Shown: positions 33,882-43,086 of the stretch, piece after piece | How positions within the stretch are numbered: position 1 is the stretch's first letter | Layout: each line of letters opens with the position of its first letter | NCBI GenBank assembly: GCA_051000815.1 | Contig: JBPCNX010000043.1 | Span: 24,286-88,285 of the forward strand | Source of the DNA: PSRF01 sp051000815 | GTDB taxonomy: Bacteria > Acidobacteriota > Blastocatellia > Pyrinomonadales > Pyrinomonadaceae | Direction: 5' to 3' | DNA length: 64,000 nt | Made by a program: the position numbers and the translations under genes | The notes under the pieces: generated by a model | Database searches by the model: none | What the model was told of the DNA's origin: nothing | Seen by the model: the letters and a program-made list of their open reading frames with translations, nothing else

Positions 33882-34713
33882 GGCGCTGCTGTCGGTTGAG
33901 GCGCCTGTCCCAGGCAATGAATCCATTGAAGTAGATGTCGCTCTAATCGAGCCTGGCTCAATGCAACCAAGGACTCGGTTTAATGAAGGAAAGCTGCAGG
34001 GGTTGGCCCAGTCGATTCGATCGAATGGAATAGTTCAACCGTTGTTGGTTAGACACCGAGGTGGACGCTATGAGCTGATAGCAGGGGAACGGCGCTGGCG
34101 CGCTGCCAAATTAGCTGGCTTGAAAAAAGTACCGGTATTGATACGTGATTTTCCGGACGAGAAGTTGCTGGAACTTGCCTTGATCGAAAACATTCAGCGC
34201 GAGAACCTGGACGCAATTGAGGAAGCTCACGCCTACAAGAGTCTTCTCGAGAACATTGGATTAACCCAAGAATCGTTGGCAGAGAAGGTTGGCAGAGACC
34301 GCTCCTACATCACAAACTACTTGCGTCTGCTGCGCCTGCCTCTTGACATTCAAATTCTCTTGCAGGATGAGAAGATATCCACGGGCCATGCTCGCACCCT
34401 ACTTGGGGTTAGTGATGTTGTTTTGCAGCGTCAGATAGCCCGAAAGATAGTGGACCGCGGGTTATCAGTTAGAGAGACGGAGAGGATCATTCAGGACTTA
34501 GTAAAGGGGCGGTCAAAATCCGACCAGATAAAGAAGAGCCAGGTGCAGGATCCTAATTTACGCGCCTTTGAGTCAAAGCTCAGACGACGCTTCGGGACTC
34601 AAGTACGAATTACAAGCAAGCCCGGAACCGACAAGGGGCAAATTCAGATTGATTTCTTCAGTCTTAGCGACTTTGAACGCATCTGTACGCTTTTGGGACC
34701 ACGTAGCACATGA
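33850..34713 (+). CDS. parB: Chromosome partitioning protein ParB
   Basis: A 287-residue ParB/Spo0J. The ATG at 33850 gives the family start MIRRPLGRGLEALL and overlaps parA by 32 nt. The CTP-binding/parB box is visible as IEPGSMQPRTRFNEGKLQGLAQSI and ELIAGERRWRAAKLAGLKKVPVL. The helix-turn-helix region is LENIGLTQESLAEKVGRDRSYITNYLRLL, and the C-terminal dimerisation domain includes GQIQIDFFS. The ATP synthase genes follow after a 168-nt gap. Confidence 0.95.
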   Translation: MIRRPLGRGLEALLSVEAPVPGNESIEVDVALIEPGSMQPRTRFNEGKLQGLAQSIRSNGIVQPLLVRHRGGRYELIAGERRWRAAKLAGLKKVPVLIRDFPDEKLLELALIENIQRENLDAIEEAHAYKSLLENIGLTQESLAEKVGRDRSYITNYLRLLRLPLDIQILLQDEKISTGHARTLLGVSDVVLQRQIARKIVDRGLSVRETERIIQDLVKGRSKSDQIKKSQVQDPNLRAFESKLRRRFGTQVRITSKPGTDKGQIQIDFFSLSDFERICTLLGPRST

Positions 34714-34805
34714 TACCGCGCGCTATATTATACACGGGCCGTCTGAGCGCGGGATTTAATAAATACAGTTCGAAAGTGAAGGGTAGTGTCCATCAAGTGG
34801 GTTTG

Positions 34806-34835
34806 TTGACGGTATTTGTGCTGGCGTGATAGGGT
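34806..34835 (+). promoter_or_regulatory. Possible promoter of the ATP synthase gene cluster
   Basis: TTGACG at 34806-34811, an 18-nt spacer and TAGGGT at 34830-34835, in the parB-atpF gap. The boxes are imperfect. It is the best candidate there but not a firm call. Confidence 0.3.
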
Positions 34836-34881
34836 TAGCCCTTTTTGTGGGAGTGGGATTTCTCCTTTCAGTAGCTAGGGC

Positions 34882-35358
34882 GTGATGGGTAACACTTTTC
34901 TGGGTTTAGCTCAGGGTTCAATTCAGTTGGTGCCAGACGGCACGCTGCTTATCCATGTTGGACTGATTTTGGTGATGATCGCGGTTCTGAATCGGACCCT
35001 CTTCCGGCCAATTAATAAGATTCTTCAACGGCGAGAGATGATGGGAGAAGAGGCTAGGGATGAGGCAGTACGAATTAGCGCATCGGCAAATAAGAGAGTG
35101 GCCGAATACGAAGCAGCCTTGCGAAAGGCTCGCGGGGATGGATACCGTGAAGCCGAACTTGCTCGACTTCAGGGGTTGAGCGAGAGTGAGTCAAAGTTGT
35201 CATCGACTAGGGAGGAGATAAAGAAACTGGTGCATATGGAAAAGCTAGCGCTTGAAGATCAGTCTGATCAGGCTCGGCGCGTGCTCGCAGCAGAGGCTGA
35301 AGCAGTGGCAGTCGAAATTCGCAACCGAATTTTGAAATCTTCCAGGAGTGACGGCTAG
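34882..35358 (+). CDS. atpF: ATP synthase F0 subunit b' (first b-type gene)
   Basis: A 158-residue membrane-anchored stalk subunit. One transmembrane helix lies at about 18-38 (LLIHVGLILVMIAVLNRTLF), followed by FRPINKILQRR and a long charged coiled coil of about 110 residues. Two b-type genes in tandem are typical of bacteria with b/b' heterodimers (photosynthetic and some other groups). Start GTG 34882 or ATG 34885. Its stop overlaps the next gene's GTG. Confidence 0.85.
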   Translation: MMGNTFLGLAQGSIQLVPDGTLLIHVGLILVMIAVLNRTLFRPINKILQRREMMGEEARDEAVRISASANKRVAEYEAALRKARGDGYREAELARLQGLSESESKLSSTREEIKKLVHMEKLALEDQSDQARRVLAAEAEAVAVEIRNRILKSSRSDG

Positions 35359-35900
35359 TGGCCTGTGTGATGTTTTTGAGTGGTGTTGAGGGTGATAGTG
35401 GATGGTTGAATTACCCGGGCTTTGAGGTCTGGAAGTTTTTCAATCTTTTTCTCTTCATTGGAGCGGCGATTTATATCCACCACCGTTTTGGCAAGCCCAT
35501 CGCTCAGGCTTTAAGAGCTCGGAGCGAACGAATAAGATTTGAGCTTGAAACGGCAAGGAGAGAATACAATGAGGCCCAAGTAAGAATGGCGGAGCTAGAT
35601 GCGCAGCTTCGAGACTTAGATGTTGAGATTGCCAGGATACGCGCCGAAGCTGTTGCTGAGGTCGAGGGAGAGCGGGAACGTATTATACGCGCGACTGAAC
35701 TGGAAATAGGGAAGTTAAGGCAGCAAGCCCAAAGAGAAATCGCAATCGAAACCAAGGTAGCCCAGACAGAGTTACGCCAATTTGCCGCCAGCCGAAGCGT
35801 TGAGCTCGCCGAAGGTCTCATCGAACAGGATATTAGCGCCACCGACGACCTGAGACTAATGCTAACAAGCGTTGACGAGCTGGGGAGTAGTAGGATTTGA
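35358..35900 (+). CDS. atpF: ATP synthase F0 subunit b (second b-type gene)
   Basis: A 180-residue peripheral stalk subunit. A hydrophobic helix at about 22-40 (VWKFFNLFLFIGAAIYI) is followed by the b-subunit motif FGKPIAQALRARSERI and a long heptad-like coiled coil rich in Glu, Arg and Ala. With the preceding b' it would form the stalk that holds F1. The GTG start overlaps the b' stop by a base, and the end overlaps the delta gene by four bases. Confidence 0.88.
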   Translation: MACVMFLSGVEGDSGWLNYPGFEVWKFFNLFLFIGAAIYIHHRFGKPIAQALRARSERIRFELETARREYNEAQVRMAELDAQLRDLDVEIARIRAEAVAEVEGERERIIRATELEIGKLRQQAQREIAIETKVAQTELRQFAASRSVELAEGLIEQDISATDDLRLMLTSVDELGSSRI

Positions 35901-36442
35901 GCTCTCGGACTGTAGCCCGGCGTTACGCGACAGCTCTCGCCGATGTAGTGGCGGGGGAAACTGTTGGACATGCTGTTCAGCAAGAGCTGATCGGTTGGGA
36001 ATTAATGATCAGCTCAAGCTCCCAGTTACAAGAAGTTTTGGCGAATCCCACCATTCCTTACGATGATAAACGACAACTTCTCGGAGAATTAATAGGTCGA
36101 ACGAAGGTTAACCAGTTAACCGCCAACTTTCTTCAAATCCTTCTTAAGAATCAAAGGTTGACGGAACTGGAGGAAATTAACAGGAGATTCGCCGAGGTTT
36201 TGGATGCCCGGAGTGGAGTTGTCGCTGCACATATTACGACCGCAAGACTGGTTTCAGATGAGACCAGGCGACTACTTCTCGAAAAGCTGTCCAACGCAAC
36301 TGGCAAGAAAATGAGGTTGAGCTTTACCACGGATGAATCTCTAATTGGGGGAATAATTACCCGAGTTGGCTCGACTGTCTACGATGGCTCTATCAAGACT
36401 CAGCTTCATCGAATGGAAGCGTTGCTTGCAGGCCAGCAGTGA
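35897..36442 (+). CDS. atpH: ATP synthase F1 subunit delta
   Basis: A 181-residue subunit that connects the stalk to the F1 head. Typical features are the N-terminal VARRYATALADV, the six-helix bundle segment, and the C-terminal IGGIITRVGSTVYDGSIKTQLHRM, the conserved family tail. TTG start at 35897 overlaps the stop of the b gene (TTGA), so translation is coupled. alpha follows after 49 nt. Confidence 0.93.
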   Translation: MSSRTVARRYATALADVVAGETVGHAVQQELIGWELMISSSSQLQEVLANPTIPYDDKRQLLGELIGRTKVNQLTANFLQILLKNQRLTELEEINRRFAEVLDARSGVVAAHITTARLVSDETRRLLLEKLSNATGKKMRLSFTTDESLIGGIITRVGSTVYDGSIKTQLHRMEALLAGQQ

Positions 36443-36491
36443 AGTGTGGTGTCTTTAAGTTCGGATGAAAGAAAACTGACAGGGGAAAAAG

Positions 36492-38078
36492 ATGGAGCCA
36501 ATCAAAGCAAACGAGATCAATGAGATCATCCGAAAGCAGATTCAGAACTTTGAAGCTGGCGTTACGGTAATGGAAGTTGGCACGGTGATTAAGGTAGGTG
36601 ACGGAATCGCGGAGATACACGGGCTCGAAAAGGTGATGGCTGGCGAACTGTTGGAGTTTCCTCACAATGTGCGGGGACTCGCCTTGAATTTGGAAGAAGA
36701 TAAGGTCGGAGCCGTTCTATTTGGAGAATTTCAGGCGATCAAAGAACGCGACCTGGTTAAGCGTACCGGTCGGATCATGCAAGTGCCCGTGGGTGACGCG
36801 CTAGTCGGGAGAGTGGTAGATGCCTTAGGCATCCCGATAGACGATCAGGGACCGATCCTCACAGAAAGCTTCAACCCAATCGAAAGGATTGCCCCAGGCG
36901 TGGTCGATAGGCAGCCAGTTAAGGAACCATTGCAAACAGGGCTGAAGGCTATTGACGCAATGGTGCCGATTGGGCGCGGCCAGCGCGAATTGATTATTGG
37001 CGATCGCCAAACAGGAAAGACTGCGGTTGCTGTTGATACAATCATTAATCAAAAGGGCAAGGACGTAATTTGTATCTACGTCGCCATTGGTCAGAAAGCC
37101 TCCACTGTTGCTCAAGTGGTTAAGACCCTGCAAGACTTCGGAGCGATGGAATACACTATCGTGGTTAAGGCTACTGCCTCTGACCCGGCTGCAATGCAGT
37201 TTCTCGCTCCTTACTCCGGCGCAGCTATGGGTGAGTTCTTCCGAGATAACGGAAAACATGCTCTGACCATTTACGATGATCTTTCGAAACAGGCGGCCGC
37301 CTATCGCGAAATCTCGTTGCTGCTGCGCCGTCCGCCCGGCCGGGAAGCTTATCCTGGTGACGTTTTTTATCTTCACTCCCGCTTGTTAGAGCGCGCGGCA
37401 AAATTGTCCGACGCCAAAGGCGGTGGTTCACTAACCAGCCTTCCAATCATCGAGACTCAGGCCGGAGACATTTCTGCTTACATCCCGACGAATGTAATTT
37501 CGATTACTGACGGACAGATCTTTCTGGAGGCCGACCTATTCAACAGTGGTATTCGTCCGGCGATCAACGTCGGAAACAGCGTATCGCGTGTGGGTGGCTC
37601 AGCCCAGATTAAAGCTATGAAACAAGTTGCAGGAACACTTCGCATTGATCTTGCTCAGTTTAGAGAGTTGCAAGCATTTGCCCAGTTTGGTTCGGATCTT
37701 GATAAGGCCACTCAGGCGCAGCTGGCCCGCGGCCAACGTCTGGTTGAAATTTTGAAGCAGCCCCAGTACAAGCCGATGGCGATTGAGAGTCAGGTACTGG
37801 TAATCTGGGCCGCCAGCAATGGGTTTGCGGATGACGTCGCAGTCGACGATGTTCGAAGCTTTGAGGCCGAATTGCTCAAATTCATTGAGAACTCACATCC
37901 AGGGCTTTTGCAGAGCATCCGCGAAAAGAAAAACTTAACAGATGAGATCAGGTCTGACTTGCAAGTGGCTCTCAAGGATTTCAAGGATCTTTGGAAGGAA
38001 AGGACAACTACCGCGAGCTCTGTTCCAACGTCGATACCGCGGAGTGAGACGGTGGAACCTGCAAGCGCCAACGTTTGA
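36492..38078 (+). CDS. atpA: ATP synthase F1 subunit alpha
   Basis: A 528-residue nucleotide-binding subunit. Walker A is GDRQTGKT at 170-177. Other family boxes: VGRVVDALGIPID, RQPVKEPLQTGLKAIDAMVPIGRGQRELIIG, EYTIVVKATASDPAAMQFLAPYSG, and the arginine-finger region PAINVGNSVSRVGGSAQ. The C-terminal tail is 15-20 residues longer than the E. coli protein and rich in Thr, Ser and Pro. The start has AGGGGA about 9 nt upstream. gamma follows after 22 nt. Confidence 0.97.
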   Translation: MEPIKANEINEIIRKQIQNFEAGVTVMEVGTVIKVGDGIAEIHGLEKVMAGELLEFPHNVRGLALNLEEDKVGAVLFGEFQAIKERDLVKRTGRIMQVPVGDALVGRVVDALGIPIDDQGPILTESFNPIERIAPGVVDRQPVKEPLQTGLKAIDAMVPIGRGQRELIIGDRQTGKTAVAVDTIINQKGKDVICIYVAIGQKASTVAQVVKTLQDFGAMEYTIVVKATASDPAAMQFLAPYSGAAMGEFFRDNGKHALTIYDDLSKQAAAYREISLLLRRPPGREAYPGDVFYLHSRLLERAAKLSDAKGGGSLTSLPIIETQAGDISAYIPTNVISITDGQIFLEADLFNSGIRPAINVGNSVSRVGGSAQIKAMKQVAGTLRIDLAQFRELQAFAQFGSDLDKATQAQLARGQRLVEILKQPQYKPMAIESQVLVIWAASNGFADDVAVDDVRSFEAELLKFIENSHPGLLQSIREKKNLTDEIRSDLQVALKDFKDLWKERTTTASSVPTSIPRSETVEPASANV

Positions 38079-38100
38079 TCACCTGCCGGCCCTGTAAACG

Positions 38101-38988
38101 ATGCCGAATCTTTTAGACATCCGACGGCGACTGAAGTCGGTCAAGAATACCCAACAGATTACCAAGGCCATGAAAATGGTTTCGGCGGCGAAGCTGAAAC
38201 GAGCGCAGGATCGCGTCGTTACCGCTCGGCCTTTCGCCAACAAGATGATGGAGGTCCTTGGCGAGCTTGCCGGCAGAACTGACGAAAACTTTCACCATCC
38301 ACTGCTCGACGCGAGGGGCGATGAAAGATATCTCGTCGTTTTAATTACTGCCGATAAAGGATTGTGTGGGGCATTTAATACGAACCTGATCAAGGCGGCG
38401 CAAACTTTTATTCGGGAACACGCGGATAAAACCGTTGAGATCATCGCCGCGGGACGCAAGGGCAGAGACTTCTTTCGCCGTAGAGGAACACTTACTGGCG
38501 AATACATCGGGCTTACCGCCAAGGGACGGATTGATTTTTCTGAGGCCATTGAAGTAGCGCAAGATGTAATCAATCGTTTCACCCAAGATCTGGAGCTGGA
38601 CAAGGCCTTCGTTATTTATAATGAGTTTAAGTCAGTGATGCAGCAGCGAGTGGTCGTCGAACAACTACTACCCGTTTCACGAGCCACAGCCAGCAGCGAA
38701 GAAGCCAGTACTTCCAGTCAACCACTTACGCTCGTGGATTATATTTACGAGCAAACTCCGGAAGAGATCTTTAGTCAATTGCTGCCTCGGCTAATTCAAA
38801 CACAGATCTTCCGCGCCATGCTCGAATCAGTTGCCTCCGAACAGGGAGCGCGAATGACCGCCATGGATTCCGCTTCAAAGAACGCGAGCGAACTGATCGA
38901 CACGCTTACCTTAAACATGAACCGTGTCAGGCAGGCCGCAATCACGAACGAGATTATCGAAGTGGTATCGGGCGCGGCAGCACAATAG
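38101..38988 (+). CDS. atpG: ATP synthase F1 subunit gamma
   Basis: A 295-residue rotary shaft subunit. The N-terminal helix has the family start MPNLLDIRRRLKSVKNTQQITKAMKMVSAAKLKRAQ. The central part has LITADKGLCGAFNTN and the C-terminal helix has ASKNASELIDTLTLNMNRVRQAAITNEIIEVVSGAAA. The beta and epsilon genes that normally follow are absent here: the next gene is VanZ-like. A hairpin terminator lies about 30 nt past the stop. Confidence 0.97.
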   Translation: MPNLLDIRRRLKSVKNTQQITKAMKMVSAAKLKRAQDRVVTARPFANKMMEVLGELAGRTDENFHHPLLDARGDERYLVVLITADKGLCGAFNTNLIKAAQTFIREHADKTVEIIAAGRKGRDFFRRRGTLTGEYIGLTAKGRIDFSEAIEVAQDVINRFTQDLELDKAFVIYNEFKSVMQQRVVVEQLLPVSRATASSEEASTSSQPLTLVDYIYEQTPEEIFSQLLPRLIQTQIFRAMLESVASEQGARMTAMDSASKNASELIDTLTLNMNRVRQAAITNEIIEVVSGAAAQ

Positions 38989-39016
38989 CCTGCGTATTGC
39001 AGTAGTGAAAACCTCG

Positions 39017-39050
39017 ATGGGAAGCAGCGTTACGCGGCTTCCCATTTTGC
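39017..39050 (+). terminator. Rho-independent terminator after atpG
   Basis: ATGGGAAGC (39017-39025) pairs with GCTTCCCAT (39037-39045), followed by TTTTGCT. It ends the ATP synthase gene cluster, supporting the view that beta and epsilon are encoded elsewhere. Confidence 0.75.
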
Positions 39051-39090
39051 TAAGGTCTTGTCCTTCACAACACCTGGGCCGACAGACGTG

Positions 39091-39570
39091 ATGGTGACTC
39101 AATCGACGCAAAGTCGAATCCAGCGTTATGCACCCCTCCTTTTGTGGATGGGCTTCATTTTTCTTTCGTCAACCGCTGGATTTTCTTCCGCGAACACCTC
39201 GCGGATTCTGCGCCCGTCGATCCTTTGGTTATTTCCGCAGATTAGCGAGGAACGCATTGCGCTAACGCATTTCCTGATACGTAAAGCGGGACATCTTTCA
39301 GAGTATGCCGTGCTTGGCTTTCTGGCAGCGCCGGCTTTTTTCAGCTCGTCTCGTCGCGAGCTCCGACACTATTGGTTCCAAGCTGCCGGCGCGCTGATCA
39401 TCAGCTATGCTTTGCTGGACGAATTTCACCAGAGCTTCGTCAGCTCACGCACGGCTTCAATCTTCGACAGCATTATTGACATCATCGGCGGACTGCTCGC
39501 TCTTATTTGCTTTGCGTATTTCAATAGCCGTCGTCGAAGCTTGACAAACCCCAACTCAATCGCGCCCTGA
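39091..39570 (+). CDS. VanZ-like membrane protein
   Basis: A 159-residue integral membrane protein of the VanZ-like family, with about four transmembrane segments (YAPLLLWMGFIFLSSTAGF, HLSEYAVLGFLAAPAFF, AAGALIISYALLDEFHQSF, IIDIIGGLLALICFAYF). The motif KAGHLSEY and DEFHQSF are typical. Members relate to a teicoplanin resistance protein, but most are of unknown function, and resistance cannot be inferred. The start ATG at 39091 is preceded by GTG 39088 and no strong RBS. It is downstream of the terminator, so it is an independent gene. Confidence 0.8.
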   Translation: MVTQSTQSRIQRYAPLLLWMGFIFLSSTAGFSSANTSRILRPSILWLFPQISEERIALTHFLIRKAGHLSEYAVLGFLAAPAFFSSSRRELRHYWFQAAGALIISYALLDEFHQSFVSSRTASIFDSIIDIIGGLLALICFAYFNSRRRSLTNPNSIAP

Positions 39571-39716
39571 GGAAATCTGTCCGCATCCTCTTTCCTCGCC
39601 GACCCGCTTTGTGCAATATTGCTAATATGTTTTGGCCGCTTTGCTGAGGTCACCATTAAGGCTGAGCGCTAATAATCAGCGGCAGGATTTTGCCGCGCAA
39701 AGGAGAATTGAAATCG

Positions 39717-40772
39717 ATGGGAATAATGGACGCCCTCCGCTCGCAGTTTATTGAGGTAATCGAATGGCTTGACGATTCCGGCAACACACTTCTCTACCGG
39801 TTTCCGGTTCAAGGTCAGGAAATCAAAAATGGAGCGCGTTTGACCGTGCGTGAGTCGCAGGTCGCTGTTTTCGTTTTTCAAGGACAGATTGCTGACGTCT
39901 TCACTCCAGGTTTCTACACCATTGATGGCGGAAACACTCCCATCCTTTCCAAAATCGGCGCCTGGATGCACGGTTTCAATTCTCCGTTCAAGGCCGAAGT
40001 TTATTTTGTAAACACGAAACAATTCACCGACCTCAAATGGGGCACTGCAAACCCCGTAATGATGCGCGACACTGATTTCGGCATGGTGCGGCTTCGTGCC
40101 TTTGGTATTTATTCGATCCGCGTCGTCGATCCTCGCGCTTTTATCAAGGAGGTTGCCGGAACAAACGGCCACTTCGTAACCGAAGATATTGAGGGCCAAC
40201 TCAAGCGGACGCTGGTGAGCGGATTCAGTGACGCCCTGGCCGAATCAAAGATTGCGGCGCTGGATTTGGCGTCAAACTATGACGAGCTGGGCAAGTTTGT
40301 CCGCAGTAAGTTGAGTGACGAGTTCAAGTCGTATGGACTTGAACTGACGAAGTACTTGATCGAAAACATCTCACTGCCTCAAGAGGTGGAGGCAGCGATG
40401 GACAAGCGAACGTCGATGGGCGTCATTGGTGACGTTGGACGCTATGCCCAGTTCCAGGCGGCAGATGCTATGAGAGATGCGGCGCAAAACACTTCCGGCG
40501 GTGCCGGTACAGGAGCAGGCTTGGGCGCAGGATTCGCGATCGGCAATGCCATGGCCGGCGCGATGACCAACGCGATGAATCCGAAGACTGCCGAGACGGG
40601 AGGGACAGACAAAGCAAACTGTATCAAGTGTGAAGCGCAAATGCTGGCAGGCGCCAGGTTTTGCAGTGAATGCGGTGCCAATCAAGAGAAACAGAAATGC
40701 CCAAATTGCCAAACTGAGTTGATGCCGGGTACCAAGTTTTGCAACGAGTGTGGCACTAAGGTTGACGCTTAA
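39717..40772 (+). CDS. SPFH-domain protein with C-terminal double zinc ribbon
   Basis: A 351-residue protein. Residues 1-240 form an SPFH/band-7-like domain of the virion-core-protein-like (YdjI-type) group: VIEWLDDSGNTLLYRFP, RESQVAVFVFQGQIADVFTPGFYTI and GFDSAL-type helix. A Gly/Ala-rich hinge (GAGTGAGLGAGFAIGNAM) follows. The C-terminus has two zinc ribbons (CIKCEAQ...FCSECG, CPNCQTE...FCNECG). The start ATG at 39717 has AAAGGAG 11 nt upstream. The group is usually cytoplasmic or membrane-associated. The role is unknown. Confidence 0.85.
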   Translation: MGIMDALRSQFIEVIEWLDDSGNTLLYRFPVQGQEIKNGARLTVRESQVAVFVFQGQIADVFTPGFYTIDGGNTPILSKIGAWMHGFNSPFKAEVYFVNTKQFTDLKWGTANPVMMRDTDFGMVRLRAFGIYSIRVVDPRAFIKEVAGTNGHFVTEDIEGQLKRTLVSGFSDALAESKIAALDLASNYDELGKFVRSKLSDEFKSYGLELTKYLIENISLPQEVEAAMDKRTSMGVIGDVGRYAQFQAADAMRDAAQNTSGGAGTGAGLGAGFAIGNAMAGAMTNAMNPKTAETGGTDKANCIKCEAQMLAGARFCSECGANQEKQKCPNCQTELMPGTKFCNECGTKVDA

Positions 40773-40822
40773 CATCTTGATTTTAGCGAGTGGCTAACTG
40801 TACAGCCCGTCAGTATCATCGT

Positions 40823-40862
40823 AAGGATCGCTTGTCATGGCAGGCGATCCTTTTCTAGTTTT
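40823..40862 (+). terminator. Rho-independent terminator after the SPFH gene
   Basis: AAGGATCGC (40823-40831) pairs with GCGATCCTT (40844-40852) and is followed by TTTCTAGTTTT. Confidence 0.75.
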
Positions 40863-40947
40863 CAGGCTGCGTTGCTTTAGACTCAAGCGGTGTTATCCTC
40901 CTGGTGAACCTTTAACTAACCTGTCCCAGATTTCCGGAGAAGCGAAT

Positions 40948-42213
40948 ATGTTCAGCAGGGTTCAGCGCCTGCGCCGTGTGGTGATTACCGGTATGGGATG
41001 CGTGACTCCTATTGGCATTGGACGAAAGGCGTTTTGGCGGGCATTGCTCAATGGCGAAAGTGGCGTCCGCAGAATCACGGCATTTGATGTGTCAAAGTCG
41101 CGCGTGAAAATCGCGGCCGAAGTTGTCGGGTTCGATTGGGAAGCCCAGCTCAATCCCAGAGACCGGAAACACGTTCCGAGGACTGTGCCGCTTGCCCTCG
41201 CCGCGGCGCGGGAAGCGCTTGAAGACGCTCAATTGACGGACGTTGACTTCACCCTGGACCAGCGGCGAGCGTTTGGCGTAGTGCTGGGCACTGGCGGGGG
41301 CGGTCTCGCATTCACCGAGCAGCAATACGAATACTGGTACGTGGGCCCCACCAGCAAAGCGAGCGTATATACCATTCCTGCTTCGACACATGGCGGCCTT
41401 TCGAGTGAACTCTCGATGGCTTTTGGCCTGCGAGGACTATCCCACATTGTCTCTACCGGCTGTACGAGTTCCACAGATGCTCTCGCTTACGCGGCCCAAC
41501 ACATAGCGCTCGGGCGTCAGGACCTGATGATTTCTGGTGGCGTAGACGCGCCGATTGCGCCCGGTATTTTGGCCGGGTTCAATCTCATGACGGTATTGAC
41601 TAGCGAGTGGAATGATGAACCACAGCGTGCTTCGCGTCCGTTCTCGCTAAATCGATCAGGGATTGTCTTAGGAGAGGGAGCGTGGCTTTACGTACTCGAA
41701 GAGTTGGAGCACGCAAGAAATCGGGGCGCAAGGATCTACGCAGAGCTAACCGGGTACGGCGCCACTTGTGACGCTTACCATCGCGTACGCCTGGAAGAGA
41801 GCGGGGATGAACCGGCGCGAGCGATGCGGCTGGCTTTGGAGGATGCGAACCGCACGCCGAAAGATGTCGACTACGTCAATCTTCATGGCACCTCAACACT
41901 ACTAAACGATCGGATTGAGACCACCGCGCTCAAGGCAGCACTCGACGGGCATGCGGCGCGCATCCCGATGTCCGCGACCAAATCGCAGGTGGGTCACCCG
42001 CAGGGAGCCAGCGGCGCCGCTGGTTTGAGCGCGGCGCTTTGTGCGATGCACGAAAAGAAAATTCCTCCGACAATAAATCTCGACGAGCCTGATCCGAGTT
42101 GCGATCTCGATTACGTTCCCCATCAAGCGCGCGCGGCTGATGTGCGGGTTGCGCTTTGCAATTGCATTGGCTTCGGCTCGAAGAATAGTGCGCTTGTAGT
42201 CGAACGACTCTAG
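40948..42213 (+). CDS. Beta-ketoacyl-ACP synthase II-like ketosynthase
   Basis: A 421-residue condensing enzyme of the FabF/KAS II fold. The Cys-His-His triad is present: Cys172 (STGCTSSTDA), His313 (LHGTSTLLND) and His350 (QVGHPQGASG). The start ATG at 40948 has GGAGA upstream. FabF proper usually has ACATG at the active site; this one has GCTSS, and QVGHPQGA instead of the GHLLGA motif. It therefore fits a specialised ketosynthase better than the housekeeping enzyme. It opens a cluster with a methyltransferase and a flavoprotein downstream. Confidence 0.88.
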   Translation: MFSRVQRLRRVVITGMGCVTPIGIGRKAFWRALLNGESGVRRITAFDVSKSRVKIAAEVVGFDWEAQLNPRDRKHVPRTVPLALAAAREALEDAQLTDVDFTLDQRRAFGVVLGTGGGGLAFTEQQYEYWYVGPTSKASVYTIPASTHGGLSSELSMAFGLRGLSHIVSTGCTSSTDALAYAAQHIALGRQDLMISGGVDAPIAPGILAGFNLMTVLTSEWNDEPQRASRPFSLNRSGIVLGEGAWLYVLEELEHARNRGARIYAELTGYGATCDAYHRVRLEESGDEPARAMRLALEDANRTPKDVDYVNLHGTSTLLNDRIETTALKAALDGHAARIPMSATKSQVGHPQGASGAAGLSAALCAMHEKKIPPTINLDEPDPSCDLDYVPHQARAADVRVALCNCIGFGSKNSALVVERL

Positions 42214-42281
42214 TTCCGGATTCCAGGGAAAACCCGCGGGCCTTTAGACACCAAACCCGGAACTCGAAACTCGGAACCGAA
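42212..42281. repeat. Heptamer array with inverted arms after the ketosynthase gene
   Basis: Left arm (CTAGTTCCGGATTCCAGGG) and right arm (units CCCGGAA, CTCGAAA, CTCGGAA, CCGA) are approximate inverses around a short GC-rich centre. It fills the 72-nt gap between the ketosynthase stop and the methyltransferase start. Confidence 0.6.
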
Positions 42282-42285
42282 CAGA

Positions 42286-43086
42286 ATGTTTCGTCGCTTT
42301 CGCCAACGCAGTTACGATCTCGAGCACCTTGATAAAGGCGACTACACGCCTGAGGAATACGAGGGCTGTCTGGTAGAGCTGCGGCGAGTAAATGTGTGGT
42401 TAGGCGATACCCGCGCGTTACAGCAAACCTTACTGGCGGAAATCAAAAAGGAGAACCTCAAGAGCTTTTCTATCCTCGATGTTGGCGCGGGCTCCGGGGA
42501 ACTCCTACGCTCGGCAGCAGAATGGAGCCGTAGGGAAAATCGTCGCGGCAGCTTTGTGGGCCTTGAGTTGAACGCTCGTTCAGCTCTCGCAATAGCCGAA
42601 GAATCTCAGGGTGTCTCGGAGATCAGTGCCGTTCGTGGTGACGGTTTCAATCTGCCGTTTGCTGACGAGACTTTTGACTTCGCGATTTGTTCGCTCATAA
42701 CTCATCACTTTACAGACAACGCGGTTGTGGCTTTCCTGAAGGAGCTTAGTCGCACGGCGCGCCGGTCCATTTTCGTAATCGACCTTCATCGTCATCCGCT
42801 GTCTTATTACTTTTACACAACCGTGGGGCGTCTTTTTCTTCGCAACCGTCTAATTCGTGAAGACGGGGCGCTTTCCATCCTGAGAGGCTTCAAGCCACAC
42901 GAGTTGGCACATTTGGCAAAACTGGCGGCTCTCGAAGATATCGAGATTGCCCGGACATTTCCTTATCGTTTAGTGCTAAGCGCGCGCCGACCTTGGATCG
43001 ATCGAACACCCTCGGAATCAGCAATAGGTTCCAACAAAGGCCAGCAACGAATTGCCATCAGCTCTGGAATGGGAACTACACGGTGA
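42286..43086 (+). CDS. Class I SAM-dependent methyltransferase
   Basis: A 266-residue methyltransferase. Motif I is ILDVGAGSGELLRSA (about 65), with the acidic post-I residue in FVGLELNARSA, motif II near VRGDGFNLPFADETFDFAICSLITHHF, and a C-terminal helical cap. The substrate is not evident. The gene sits between the ketosynthase and a flavoprotein, whose GTG start overlaps its stop (GTGA). The three probably form one operon for building or decorating a polyketide or quinone-type compound; that is inference from context. Confidence 0.85.
   Translation: MFRRFRQRSYDLEHLDKGDYTPEEYEGCLVELRRVNVWLGDTRALQQTLLAEIKKENLKSFSILDVGAGSGELLRSAAEWSRRENRRGSFVGLELNARSALAIAEESQGVSEISAVRGDGFNLPFADETFDFAICSLITHHFTDNAVVAFLKELSRTARRSIFVIDLHRHPLSYYFYTTVGRLFLRNRLIREDGALSILRGFKPHELAHLAKLAALEDIEIARTFPYRLVLSARRPWIDRTPSESAIGSNKGQQRIAISSGMGTTR

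Noticed and set aside
34787..34885. 32-codon hydrophobic frame just before atpF (GVIGLALFVGVGFLLSVARA)
   Set aside because: Transmembrane-like and its stop overlaps the ATG, but there is no ATG start and no similarity to AtpI or AtpZ; too short to support.
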